A stretch of DNA of 64,000 bases, taken from contig JAZQIZ010000008.1 in NCBI GenBank assembly GCA_045541395.1, forward strand, positions 62,001-126,000, read 5' to 3'. A program made the position numbers and the translations under genes. Source of the DNA: JAZRWQ01 sp045541395. GTDB lineage: Bacteria > Bacillota > Clostridia > Oscillospirales > UMGS1783. This document shows positions 40,801-49,063 of this stretch, one piece after another. Each line of letters begins with the position of its first letter. The stretch's first letter is position 1. Below the pieces are notes generated by a model. The model made no database searches. It was not told the DNA's origin and saw only the letters and a list, made by a program, of their open reading frames with translations.

Positions 40801-40810
40801 TATATGTCAA
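40782..40810 (-). promoter_or_regulatory. Promoter of the YtrA / ABC transporter operon
   Basis: Leftward TTGACA, 17-bp spacer, TATAGT. Confidence 0.82.
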
Positions 40811-40820
40811 TAGTTTTTTC

Positions 40821-40850
40821 AAAAAAAAGAGATGCTTTTTGCATCTCTTA
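40821..40850 (-). terminator. Terminator of the M18 peptidase / MBL hydrolase operon
   Basis: Leftward stem AAGAGATGC / GCATCTCTT with an AAAAA loop and T8. Confidence 0.88.
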
Positions 40851-41657
40851 AAATTCCAAAACAAGGCCGGTGTAAAAATGTGTACACTTTTCGCCTAAGT
40901 ATTCCTTTAATATTCCGTAAGCTTTTTCGCCCGTACAATGGCCTGTACAAATAAGGTCTATGTCGGTTGCTTCAATTTTCTTTGCAAGCCTTTTAACCTG
41001 TCTGTCCCTTTTCTCAAAAAGGTGAAAGCCTCCTATAAGGGCCCTTATTTTTTGGTTGGGGAAGGCCGCCATAGCTTCTTTTATAACTATATTGGCGCCG
41101 CTGTGACAGCAGGAATTAAAAATAACAAGTCCCTTTTCGGTTTCAAATATAAGGCTCTGCTCGTGAGAAAAATCGTCGGCCAGGAGAAAAGGGCCTTTTT
41201 TTGTAAAAAGGTTGCTTTGCAGCCCCTTTAATGCCATAGGCCTTTTATGGTCAAGCAAATAAACTCCCCGGTCTATTTGTGTCTTGCCTTTTTTTGCAAA
41301 CACTCTTTCGGAAAAAGCCCCAAGAACACCTTTGGGAATTCCGTTATAACGCTTCTTTTTAAAGGGCTTTTTTGCGTGGCAGGTCTCCTGCAGGCTCCGT
41401 ACAAACAAAGGCGCCTTTTGATTTTCCTTTAAAAATCGCTCCATTCCCCCCGAATGGTCGTAATGGCAATGGGAGAGGACCGCCATATCAACAGCCTTAA
41501 TATCCTTGCCTAAGCTGTCGGCGTTTTGAAACATAAGGTCTGTAGCCCCGAAATCCAGTAATATATTCTTGTTATTATACTCAATGTAAATACTGAGCCC
41601 CCATTGGGCGTATAAGCCTCCCTGAGGAATATTATCTACCAATACCGTTGCTTTCAT
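40848..41657 (-). CDS. MBL-fold metallohydrolase
   Basis: 269 residues of the metallo-beta-lactamase fold. Metal motif S-H-C-H-Y-D-H-S-G-G near residue 62, then F-N-S-C-C-H-S-G, G-G-F-H-L-F and the terminal C-T-G-H-C-T-G-E. This layout resembles proteins annotated as 7,8-dihydropterin-6-methyl-4-(beta-D-ribofuranosyl)-aminobenzene-5-phosphate synthase-like, a methanopterin enzyme whose relatives in Clostridia have no proven function. It overlaps the M18 peptidase stop by ATGA. Confidence 0.85.
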   Translation of the reverse strand: MKATVLVDNIPQGGLYAQWGLSIYIEYNNKNILLDFGATDLMFQNADSLGKDIKAVDMAVLSHCHYDHSGGMERFLKENQKAPLFVRSLQETCHAKKPFKKKRYNGIPKGVLGAFSERVFAKKGKTQIDRGVYLLDHKRPMALKGLQSNLFTKKGPFLLADDFSHEQSLIFETEKGLVIFNSCCHSGANIVIKEAMAAFPNQKIRALIGGFHLFEKRDRQVKRLAKKIEATDIDLICTGHCTGEKAYGILKEYLGEKCTHFYTGLVLEF

Positions 41658-42856
41658 TTTATAATAAGCTTCTCCTGTAAAGCCGTAATTTGGGCCTTAT
41701 AAAAATTAGTAAGGGCCTTTTCCATATACTCAATATCCTTTATATTGCAGGTCTCGTTTGCTGAGTGCATACCAAGCATAGGCACACCTATATCAACACT
41801 GTTTACCGCAAAATGGGTAAGGCTTATATTGCCTAAAGTAGATCCGCAGCGCATATCGTTGCGCATTGCAAAGTTCTGCAAAGGCACTTTTGCAATATCC
41901 CTAAAAACAGCGGCGGAAAGGGCGGTGGTGGTGTAATTTATGTTATGCTTAACGGCGATACCGTTTCCTAAAATACATTTATGGCCAGCCTCATACTTTT
42001 CCGGGTAGTTAGGGTGATATCCGTGGGCATTATCGGCGCTTACCAAAAAGGAAGAAGCCTTGGCCTTCGGGAAATCAACCCCCTTGTATTTGCAGGCCGC
42101 CTTTAAAACGTCCTTTAAAAAAGAGCTGTCGGCCCCTTCAAGGGTGTTGGAGCCTATCTCCTCGGAATTAAATACAGCAAGTATCCTGCCGTTTTCTTTG
42201 TTTGCTGTATTTAAAAATGCCTCTAATGCGGGGTATACACAGGCAAGATCGTCAATACGGGGAGAAAGTAAAGTATCCTCTGCCAATAAAGGCTTATCAA
42301 GCGGGTAAAAATAAAGCTCCTGTTCCAGTAACTCCTCGCCTTCACAAAGCAGCTCCTTTGAAGAAAAATCTTTTATTTTTAAGGGGCAAAGCTCGGTCTG
42401 AGAGTTATATTTATGGCCTTCGTTTATATCGCGGTTCAGGTGTATTGCAAGGGAAGGCAAAACTGCCAGTGGCTCTTTTAAGTTAATATTCTTAGAGTAA
42501 TATTCCTCCCCCTTTTTTACAATTATTCTGCCTGAAAGGCCTAAGGGTCTGTCAAACCAGGAAGAGTAAATAAGCCCGCCGTAAGGGGAAACCGAGTATT
42601 TTTCCTTTAAATCATATTCAGGCTTAAGCTTAAGGGCAGGGGAGTCGGAATGGGTGGCGGTAATTAAAAAGCCGTTGCAGGCGCTTATATCCCCCGCAAT
42701 TAAAGAACCGCCCTTTATAATATAAAACCTATCGCTTTCTATTTCCCCAAAGCTCTGCTTAAAGCCCTTTTCTTTAAGTGCCTTTGCAATGTTTTCGGCG
42801 CAAATATAGGCGTTTGGCGTATTTTCAATAAAGCTTAATAATCCTTGGGTGTTCAC
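41654..42856 (-). CDS. M18-family metalloaminopeptidase
   Basis: GTG start at 42856 with AAAGGAG seven bases upstream. 400 residues; zinc/catalytic motifs A-T-H-S-D-S-P-A, S-P-R-I-D-D-L-A, N-S-E-E-I-G-S-N-T and a C-terminal G-M-H-S-A-N-E-T fit family M18 (aspartyl aminopeptidase/ApeA type), forming large cytoplasmic assemblies that trim peptides from the N-terminus. First gene of a two-gene operon with the MBL hydrolase. Confidence 0.92.
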   Translation of the reverse strand: MNTQGLLSFIENTPNAYICAENIAKALKEKGFKQSFGEIESDRFYIIKGGSLIAGDISACNGFLITATHSDSPALKLKPEYDLKEKYSVSPYGGLIYSSWFDRPLGLSGRIIVKKGEEYYSKNINLKEPLAVLPSLAIHLNRDINEGHKYNSQTELCPLKIKDFSSKELLCEGEELLEQELYFYPLDKPLLAEDTLLSPRIDDLACVYPALEAFLNTANKENGRILAVFNSEEIGSNTLEGADSSFLKDVLKAACKYKGVDFPKAKASSFLVSADNAHGYHPNYPEKYEAGHKCILGNGIAVKHNINYTTTALSAAVFRDIAKVPLQNFAMRNDMRCGSTLGNISLTHFAVNSVDIGVPMLGMHSANETCNIKDIEYMEKALTNFYKAQITALQEKLIIK

Positions 42857-42880
42857 GTTCTTCTCCTTTGTTTTTTCTTT

Positions 42881-42909
42881 ATTATCCGTTTTATTAAACC
42901 AAATGTCAA
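42881..42909 (-). promoter_or_regulatory. M18 peptidase promoter
   Basis: Leftward TTGACA, 17-bp spacer, GATAAT. Confidence 0.8.
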
Positions 42910-42916
42910 GTCTTAC

Positions 42917-42945
42917 TTGTAAAATACATTTCGGTATGATAAAAT
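42917..42945 (+). promoter_or_regulatory. Promoter of the TIM-barrel / membrane protein operon
   Basis: TTGTAA, 17-bp spacer, TAAAAT; divergent from the M18 promoter, -35 boxes 7 bp apart. Confidence 0.65.
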
Positions 42946-42968
42946 AACCTCAAATCGGAGTTGATAAA

Positions 42969-43742
42969 ATGACAGAGCGTTTTTGTATAGATCTTCAGCC
43001 GAAGCTGAACCTGAGCATAGAAGAAATAAGCCTTTTTAAAGAGGCAGGCTTTTCTAACGTACATATCAGCGCAACAGATAAGCCCTATAATGAAAGTGAA
43101 ATTTATAATACCGTAAATGCCGCCGCCAAGGCAGGTATAAAGTCAGTTGATCTGCATCCTTATTATAAATATAACGGCCGTATGTGGCATAGCTGCCCTG
43201 AGCGCAGAGAAGCTATTGAATTTAACCTGAAGCAGATCGGTATCTGCAAAAGCCTCGGAATAAAATCCTTGGTTTTGCATCCTTCGCAGGGAGAAGGGAA
43301 TTACATAATCTCAAATGAGGGCCTTAAAGCCTTTGAAATACTTGCAGAAAAAGCCGAAAAGGAAGGCGTGATACTCTGTATTGAAAATTTAAAGCACCAT
43401 AATCAGCTTTCCTTCCTTTTTGAAAATATTAAAAGTCCTTATTTTAAGTTCTGTTACGATAGCGGCCATCATCACGCATTTGCAAAGGAAAGGGATTTTA
43501 TAAAGGAATTCGGTTCCCTTTTAGCCTTTACCCACCTTCACGATAATGACGGCCAAAATGACAGCCACCTTCTTCCTCTTGACGGCAGTATGGACTTTGC
43601 TTCCCTTAAAGAAAGCTTAAAGGCTTATAACGGCTATTTGAATCTTGAGGTTAAACCGGCACCTGAAAATTATCGCAATGAGCCTCTTTATATTTACCTT
43701 AAAACCGCTTATGAAAGACTAATAAATATATTCGGAGAATAG
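42969..43742 (+). CDS. Sugar phosphate isomerase/epimerase (xylose isomerase-like TIM barrel)
   Basis: 257 residues with strand-helix alternation of the AP-endonuclease-2 / xylose isomerase-like fold. Metal ligands fit V-D-L-H-P-Y near 60, L-C-I-E-N-L-K-H (Glu), Y-D-S-G-H-H-H-A, F-T-H-L-H-D-N-D-G and L-N-L-E-V-K-P. Family members isomerise or epimerise small sugars or inositols; the exact substrate cannot be told. The following genes are membrane proteins of unknown role, 1 bp away. Confidence 0.85.
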   Translation: MTERFCIDLQPKLNLSIEEISLFKEAGFSNVHISATDKPYNESEIYNTVNAAAKAGIKSVDLHPYYKYNGRMWHSCPERREAIEFNLKQIGICKSLGIKSLVLHPSQGEGNYIISNEGLKAFEILAEKAEKEGVILCIENLKHHNQLSFLFENIKSPYFKFCYDSGHHHAFAKERDFIKEFGSLLAFTHLHDNDGQNDSHLLPLDGSMDFASLKESLKAYNGYLNLEVKPAPENYRNEPLYIYLKTAYERLINIFGE

Positions 43743-43743
43743 T

Positions 43744-44226
43744 ATGGAAAACATTAATATTACCACCCATGTTGACAAAAAAGCCTTCCGCGGCTACCTT
43801 TACTGGGCATCCTTTCAGTCAAGCATTATGGCCTTTGTAAAGCTTATAGGCATTTCGGCCGTACTTGCCCTTGTTATGACCTTCATTTTCGAAAAAAGCT
43901 TAACCTTCTTTATTGGCTGGACCCTCATTATAATGGCTGTTTATATTTTGGTTATTGTGGTTTCCAATGAGAAACAGCTTAACGAGATGGACAGAATAAG
44001 AAACTTTCCCTTCCTTAATAAAACCGCAACCTTCACCTTCGATGAAGAAAGCTTTCGGGTTGCCGGTAAAAAATACGGTTACAAGCAGATATTCCGCCTG
44101 TTTTCAACCAAAAACCTGTTTTGCATTAATTATAATAACGAAAAAACCTTCCTTATAAAGAAGGAAGATATGACCGAAGCCCAAATAAACTCTATTGTGG
44201 CGGCGGTTAAGGAAAGGAGAATATAA
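43744..44226 (+). CDS. YcxB-like membrane protein
   Basis: 160 residues: two hydrophobic helices (about 25-80) followed by a C-terminal domain with A-T-F-T-F-D-E-E-S-F-R-V, Y-G-Y-K-Q-I-F-R and T-F-L-I-K-K-E-D-M that matches the YcxB-like C-terminal domain. Function unknown in all organisms I know. Starts directly after the TIM-barrel gene. Confidence 0.8.
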   Translation: MENINITTHVDKKAFRGYLYWASFQSSIMAFVKLIGISAVLALVMTFIFEKSLTFFIGWTLIIMAVYILVIVVSNEKQLNEMDRIRNFPFLNKTATFTFDEESFRVAGKKYGYKQIFRLFSTKNLFCINYNNEKTFLIKKEDMTEAQINSIVAAVKERRI

Positions 44227-44228
44227 AT

Positions 44229-44819
44229 ATGTACGATCTCGAAATGTTTATGGACAGTTTTGCCGTTATCTACGGTATTACAATGGTCTTTGCAAGCTTT
44301 TTATCCATTGCATTTTACGTGCTTGGGGCCATTGCCCTTCAGTCTATTGCCAAAAACAGAGGCATAGAAAACAGCTGGCTTGCCTGGATCCCCGTTGGCA
44401 ACGTTTATATTTTAGGCGCCATTGCCGACGATTATAATTTAAAAGCAAGGTTTAAGAAAACTCACCTTCGCAAAACCCTCCTTTATTTAATGATTTTCCT
44501 GATAGTTGCCCTTATTGTTATTATCCCCTTGCTGTCTATCGGTATAATAGGGGTCTCCATGCCTGAGACCGAAAACCTCGGTATAGGCATAATAGTTATT
44601 ATGCTTTTGGCATACCTTGCATTGTTCGCCCTTGCTATTATCGTAAGCGTATTTGAATACATAGCCTATTACCGCCTGTTCCAGTCCTGCTCACCTAAAA
44701 ACGCAACCCTGTTTATTGTTCTTTCGTTGTTTGTTTCGGGGGCGCTGCCTATAATTGTATTTATCTGCAGAAATAAAAATGAGGGTATGCATCAGGGGGT
44801 ATTAAACTATGGAGCTTAA
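44229..44819 (+). CDS. Polytopic membrane protein of unknown function
   Basis: 196 residues, about five hydrophobic helices. The segment Q-S-I-A-K-N-R-G-I-E-N-S-W-L-A-W-I-P-V-G after the first helix is a pattern I recognise from many uncharacterised Clostridia membrane proteins. It begins two bases after the preceding stop and overlaps the next start. Confidence 0.75.
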   Translation: MYDLEMFMDSFAVIYGITMVFASFLSIAFYVLGAIALQSIAKNRGIENSWLAWIPVGNVYILGAIADDYNLKARFKKTHLRKTLLYLMIFLIVALIVIIPLLSIGIIGVSMPETENLGIGIIVIMLLAYLALFALAIIVSVFEYIAYYRLFQSCSPKNATLFIVLSLFVSGALPIIVFICRNKNEGMHQGVLNYGA

Positions 44820-45453
44820 AAATAAAATTGTAAACTTTCTTGGTGACAGTATAACCGAAGGCGTTGGCGTTGAGGATCAGTCTAACCGTTACGATATGCG
44901 CCTTGCCCGCCTCTGGGAACTGAAAAAGGCCAATAACTACGGCATTTCCGGTACCCGCTTTGCTCATCAGCATAAAACTTCCGAGCCTCCAAGCTTCGAT
45001 CTGAATTTCTGCGGCCGCGCCCTTTATATGGATAAGGAGGCCGACCTTATAATCGTTTTCGGCGCCACTAACGACTTTGGCCATGGCGATGCCGCCTTCG
45101 GGTCCGACGGACAGAATACCCCCGAAACCTACTGCGGTGCTGTGCGTTACCTTATGAACACCCTTAAAGTAACCTACCCCGACGCCCGGGTAGTATTTAT
45201 AACCCCCGCAAGAAGAGACACCGGCCCCGATTGCTCTGCTTACAACTCCCGCCCGCTTATAGATTATGTAAATAAAATTAAAGAGTATGCGCCTGAGTTT
45301 GGCTTCCACGTATTGGATTTTTACAAAAAGCTGCCTATCGACCCGGCAAAGCCCAAGCAGAGGGAAAAATATGCCCCCGACGGCCTTCATTTTAACGATG
45401 ACGGCCATGAGATCTTAGCTAAAACCATTGCCGATTTTGTTGAAAAAATATAA
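44809..45453 (+). CDS. SGNH/GDSL-family hydrolase
   Basis: 214 residues. Block I L-G-D-S-I-T-E-G-V with the catalytic serine near residue 13, block III F-G-A-T-N-D-F, and block V D-G-L-H-F-N-D-D-G-H with Asp and His. No signal peptide, so a cytoplasmic esterase or deacetylase acting on carbohydrate or lipid esters. Ends the operon started at 42969. Confidence 0.88.
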   Translation: MELKNKIVNFLGDSITEGVGVEDQSNRYDMRLARLWELKKANNYGISGTRFAHQHKTSEPPSFDLNFCGRALYMDKEADLIIVFGATNDFGHGDAAFGSDGQNTPETYCGAVRYLMNTLKVTYPDARVVFITPARRDTGPDCSAYNSRPLIDYVNKIKEYAPEFGFHVLDFYKKLPIDPAKPKQREKYAPDGLHFNDDGHEILAKTIADFVEKI

Positions 45454-45459
45454 AAATAT

Positions 45460-45490
45460 ATGCCGCAGATAAAATCTGCGGCATTTTTTT
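45460..45490. terminator. Terminator after the SGNH hydrolase gene
   Basis: Stem ATGCCGCAGAT / ATCTGCGGCAT, three-base loop, T7; convergent with the next gene. Confidence 0.92.
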
Positions 45491-46433
45491 AAACTATTCG
45501 GTTCTGCCCTTTGCCTGAAAAGAAGAGGTTAATGTTTTCGCTTATAATATCCATACAGCGCTGTCTGGACTGCCTTGCCGCCCAGGCCATATGGGGCAGA
45601 AGAACAACGTTTTCATAATCCAGTATTTCGTTAAAGGGATGGCTTTCGTCAAAGGGCTCTTTGGAGTAAACGTCAACTCCAAGGCCGCCTATTTTACCGC
45701 TTTTAACTGCTTCGGTCAGCGCCGCCTCATCGCATACGGCGCCTCTGGCGGTGTTTACTATAACAACACCGTCTTTCATTGATCCAATGCGCTCTCTGTT
45801 TATTAAATTACGGGTGGTTTCGTTAAGGGGTGTATGCAGGGTAATAATATCACACTGTTTGCACAGGGTATCTATGTCCATGATCGGGAAGGGGCCCTCT
45901 TTTTTATTGCGGCAAACAAAAACCTCGCCGCCAAATGATGAGGCTATCTGTAATACCTTCATTCCAATATTACCGCCGCCTACAACACCCCATTTAAGAG
46001 AGGATATTTCATTAAAAGAAGGGCTTACCTTGTTTGCAAGGCCCGCCTTGGTGTAATCACCGCTATGAACAAAGGAGCGGTAGGTTATAAGCTTGTTTAT
46101 AAGCATTAAAACCGCCGCAACGCTTACCTGCGCCACACTGTCGGTTGAATAGCCGGGAACGTTGCAAAGGGCAATTTTGCGCTCCTTACAATAGGCGGTA
46201 TCAATGTTATCATAGCCTGTGGCGGTAACGCAAATAAGCTTTAAATTTTCTGCGTGCTTAAGGTTGTCCTCATTAAGCTTAACCTTGTTGAGTATTACAA
46301 CGTCCGCGTCCTTAATTCGTTCAATGCTTTCCTGCCTAGTAGTTTTAGGGTAAATTACCGTTTGGCCCAAAGCCTCAATACAGCCTAAATTTACATCCCC
46401 TAAAGTGTCTCTATCTAAAATTACAATTTTCAT
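45489..46433 (-). CDS. D-isomer-specific 2-hydroxyacid dehydrogenase
   Basis: Start at ATG 46433 after GAGGTG; the frame upstream has no ribosome binding site. 314 residues. NAD motif V-G-G-G-N-I-G-M near residue 150, R-G-A-V-C-D-E, V-D-V-Y-S-K-E-P and catalytic His in L-L-P-H-M-A-W. Reduces 2-keto acids such as hydroxypyruvate or glyoxylate to D-2-hydroxyacids; the particular acid is not predictable. Monocistronic. Confidence 0.9.
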   Translation of the reverse strand: MKIVILDRDTLGDVNLGCIEALGQTVIYPKTTRQESIERIKDADVVILNKVKLNEDNLKHAENLKLICVTATGYDNIDTAYCKERKIALCNVPGYSTDSVAQVSVAAVLMLINKLITYRSFVHSGDYTKAGLANKVSPSFNEISSLKWGVVGGGNIGMKVLQIASSFGGEVFVCRNKKEGPFPIMDIDTLCKQCDIITLHTPLNETTRNLINRERIGSMKDGVVIVNTARGAVCDEAALTEAVKSGKIGGLGVDVYSKEPFDESHPFNEILDYENVVLLPHMAWAARQSRQRCMDIISENINLFFSGKGQNRIV

Positions 46434-46485
46434 TTTATTCACCTCATTTCTATTATACATTTTCCAACAAAATTTGCAAGGGATA

Positions 46486-46514
46486 TTGACTAAACCTTAA
46501 AAAAGGTATAAAAT
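46486..46514 (+). promoter_or_regulatory. Promoter of the AbrB / PLP-lyase / DMT operon
   Basis: TTGACT, 17-bp spacer, TAAAAT. Confidence 0.65.
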
Positions 46515-46516
46515 AA

Positions 46517-46532
46517 TTCCTACTTGTAGGAA
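46517..46532. promoter_or_regulatory. 16-bp palindrome near the transcription start
   Basis: TTCCTACTTGTAGGAA, perfect arms of seven bases, between the -10 and the GGAGG site of the AbrB-type gene. A candidate autoregulatory operator or, as RNA, a small hairpin. Confidence 0.5.
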
Positions 46533-46545
46533 ATGGAGGAAAGGT

Positions 46546-46785
46546 ATGAAAGGCAAGCATATCTTGAGCCGTGTGGGCAAGCACATATTCGGCACCGTAA
46601 AGGTTGGCGAGAAAGGGCAAATTGTAATTCCCAAGGAAGCAAGGGAAATTTTCGGCATAAAGCCGGGGGATTCACTGCTTATTTTAGGGGATGAAAACAG
46701 CGGAATTATTGTTTCGCGGCCCGATATAGTTAATGATGCGGCAATGAAGGTGTTTGACAATATGGAGAAAGGAAATAAAGAATGA
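46546..46785 (+). CDS. AbrB/MazE/SpoVT-type DNA-binding protein
   Basis: 79 residues. The swapped-hairpin AbrB domain shows V-G-E-K-G-Q-I-V-I-P-K-E-A-R-E-I-F-G-I-K-P-G-D, about residues 20-43, followed by S-L-L-I-L-G. Binds DNA as a dimer or tetramer. Its stop overlaps the next start by ATGA, and its own promoter contains a 16-bp palindrome, so it probably controls its operon. Confidence 0.92.
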   Translation: MKGKHILSRVGKHIFGTVKVGEKGQIVIPKEAREIFGIKPGDSLLILGDENSGIIVSRPDIVNDAAMKVFDNMEKGNKE

Positions 46786-48053
46786 ATATATACGAAACTT
46801 TAGGAATAGATAAGAAGGTTATAGCCTTCTGCGAGGAAATTGAAAAAGAGCTTAAGCCACGCTTTGAGGAGCTTGATTATATTTCCGAGCAAAATCAGGC
46901 CAAGGTGCTTTTCGCAATGCAGAAAAACAGGGTAAATGCAAATTGCTTTGCAGGCTCCTCCGGTTACGGCTATAACGATGCCGGCCGCGATACTTTAGAG
47001 AAGGTCTATGCTGATACCTTCCATACAGAAGCTGCTTTGGTTCGCCCTCAGCTTGTTTGCGGTACCCACGCTTTAGCTGTTGCCTTAAGTGCTAACCTGC
47101 TGCCGGGTGATGAACTTTTATCCCCCGTTGGCAAGCCTTACGATACCCTTGAGGAGGTTATTGGCATAAGAGAAAGCAAGTGCTCCTTAAAGGAATACGG
47201 CGTTTCTTACGCTCAGGTAGACCTTCTGGAGGACGGCTCCTTTGATTACGATAATATTGCCAAGGCAATAAACGAGAAAACCAAGCTTATTACCATTCAG
47301 CGTTCCAAAGGCTATCAGATGCGCCCCACCCTTTCGGTTACTCAAATAGGCGAGCTTATTGCCTTTTGCAAGAAGATCAAGCCTTCGGTTCTTTGTATGG
47401 TAGATAACTGCTACGGCGAGTTTGTTGAGGTTATTGAGCCTTCTGACCTTGGCGCGGATATGATAGTAGGCTCCCTTATTAAAAACCCCGGCGGCGGTCT
47501 TGCTCCCATCGGCGGCTATATCTGCGGCACTCAGGAGTGTGTTGACCGTTGCGCCTACAGGCTCTCGGCCCCCGGCCTCGGCCAGGAAGTGGGCGCCAGC
47601 CTTAACGTTATGACCTCCCTTTACCAGGGCTTCTTTTTGGCGCCCACCGTTACCGCAGGGGCGGTAAAAGGCGCAATTTTCGCCGCAAGCGCCTATGAGA
47701 AGCTTGGCTTCAGGGTAGTTCCCACTTCCAAGGAAAGCCGCCACGATATTATTCAGTCGGTTGAACTTGGCTCTAAGGAAAAAATGATCGAATTCTGCAA
47801 GGGCATTCAGGCCGCAGCACCTGTTGACAGCTACGTTACCCCTGTTCCTGCTCCTATGCCCGGTTATGACAGTGACGTTATTATGGCTGCCGGCGCCTTT
47901 GTTCAGGGCTCTTCCATTGAGCTTAGCGCCGACGGACCCTGCAAAGAACCTTACGCCGTTTACTTCCAGGGCGGTCTTACCTGGTATCACGCAAAAACAG
48001 GTATTATGATGTCCTTGGATAAACTTTATAAAGCAAATCTTATTGAACTGTAA
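46782..48053 (+). CDS. Methionine gamma-lyase family / aluminium-resistance-type PLP protein
   Basis: 423 residues, fold type I PLP enzyme of the family often annotated as aluminium resistance protein (YnbB-like). Family landmarks are F-A-G-S-S-G-Y-G-Y-N-D-A-G-R, the phosphate-binding V-C-G-T-H-A-L, and the likely PLP lysine in G-S-L-I-K-N-P-G-G-G-L-A-P. Activity on methionine or another sulfur amino acid is inferred from annotation in relatives, not demonstrated. Coupled to an AbrB regulator and followed after 11 bp by a DMT transporter, suggesting import or export of its substrate or product. Confidence 0.87.
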   Translation: MNIYETLGIDKKVIAFCEEIEKELKPRFEELDYISEQNQAKVLFAMQKNRVNANCFAGSSGYGYNDAGRDTLEKVYADTFHTEAALVRPQLVCGTHALAVALSANLLPGDELLSPVGKPYDTLEEVIGIRESKCSLKEYGVSYAQVDLLEDGSFDYDNIAKAINEKTKLITIQRSKGYQMRPTLSVTQIGELIAFCKKIKPSVLCMVDNCYGEFVEVIEPSDLGADMIVGSLIKNPGGGLAPIGGYICGTQECVDRCAYRLSAPGLGQEVGASLNVMTSLYQGFFLAPTVTAGAVKGAIFAASAYEKLGFRVVPTSKESRHDIIQSVELGSKEKMIEFCKGIQAAAPVDSYVTPVPAPMPGYDSDVIMAAGAFVQGSSIELSADGPCKEPYAVYFQGGLTWYHAKTGIMMSLDKLYKANLIEL

Positions 48054-48064
48054 AGGAGAATCTT

Positions 48065-49027
48065 ATGCTGTATTACTTTCTTTCCATTGCCGCACTCCTC
48101 TGCTGGAGCGGCTCCGATCTGTTCTCCAAAATGGGCACAAGAGAGCAGGATAAAAACAGCCACTGGAAGGTAGTCTTCGCTGTTGGCCTTATAATGGGCA
48201 TCCATTTCTTTATTACCCTTATCGGCGGCCATATTATAGATACTTCCTTCGGCGGCCCCGATAACGTACATAAAATCGTTGCCAGTCTCTTGTACACCGA
48301 TTTTCAGCTTATGGACTTTGTAAATTACCTGCCCGTTGCAGGCCTTTACATACTGGCTATGGTCTTAGGTTATATCGGCCTTCGTTATATTGAGCTGTCT
48401 ATTTCCTCTCCTATCTGCAACTCCTCAGGCGCTCTGGCATTCCTCCTTTGCGTTCTTGTAGGCCTTATTCCTACCGAGGATATTACAGTTACCGTTATTG
48501 TAGGTATTGTTATGATAACCGTTGGTATCGTTGCCTTAGGCTTTGTTGAACAAAGAGAGGATGAAGAGGTAAAAAAAGCAAGACAGGAAAAGGCTAACCG
48601 TAAATATACAAAGAGTATTCTGGCCTTCTTACTGCCTATATCTTATCTTATTATTGATGCCTTAGGCACCGTAGGCGATGAATTCATTTTCGCCAATTCC
48701 GAAATTACCGATTATGCCGCAAACTCCGCCTTTGAATTAACCTTCTTTGTTCTTGCTGTCTTCGCCTTTATCTGGCTCAAGTTCGTTAAGAAGGATACCA
48801 TCTTCAAAGGTAATAAGCACTTATACTGGGGCGGCCTTTGCGAAACTGTAGGCCAGATCTTCTATATGGCCGTTATGTTCAGCGATTTCTCCGCAGGTAT
48901 GGTTATTATCTCCGCTTACTGCGCTATCTCCGTTCTTTGGAGCCGCATCTTCTTAAAAGAAAAAATGTCCTGGAAACATTACGCCGTAATTGCTCTTGTA
49001 ATTGCAGGTATCGTAATCTTAGGCTAA
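48065..49027 (+). CDS. DMT-superfamily (EamA-like) transporter
   Basis: 320 residues with about ten hydrophobic helices in two similar halves separated by a charged cytoplasmic linker (E-Q-R-E-D-E-E-V-K-K-A-R), typical of drug/metabolite transporters. Small amino-acid-type metabolites are the usual cargo. The final helix I-A-L-V-I-A-G-I-V-I-L-G ends the protein. Last gene of the operon. Confidence 0.85.
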   Translation: MLYYFLSIAALLCWSGSDLFSKMGTREQDKNSHWKVVFAVGLIMGIHFFITLIGGHIIDTSFGGPDNVHKIVASLLYTDFQLMDFVNYLPVAGLYILAMVLGYIGLRYIELSISSPICNSSGALAFLLCVLVGLIPTEDITVTVIVGIVMITVGIVALGFVEQREDEEVKKARQEKANRKYTKSILAFLLPISYLIIDALGTVGDEFIFANSEITDYAANSAFELTFFVLAVFAFIWLKFVKKDTIFKGNKHLYWGGLCETVGQIFYMAVMFSDFSAGMVIISAYCAISVLWSRIFLKEKMSWKHYAVIALVIAGIVILG

Positions 49028-49032
49028 AAACA

Positions 49033-49063
49033 AAAGCCCCGAATAATCGGGGCTTTCTTTTTT
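49033..49063. terminator. Terminator after the DMT transporter
   Basis: Stem AAAGCCCCGA / TCGGGGCTTT with loop ATAA and a T-rich tail; convergent with the lipoprotein gene ending at 49062. Confidence 0.9.

Noticed and set aside
47187..47990. Open reading frame of 267 codons opposite the PLP lyase gene
   Set aside because: Shadow of a well-conserved gene with strong codon bias; the product is low in complexity and has no ribosome binding site.
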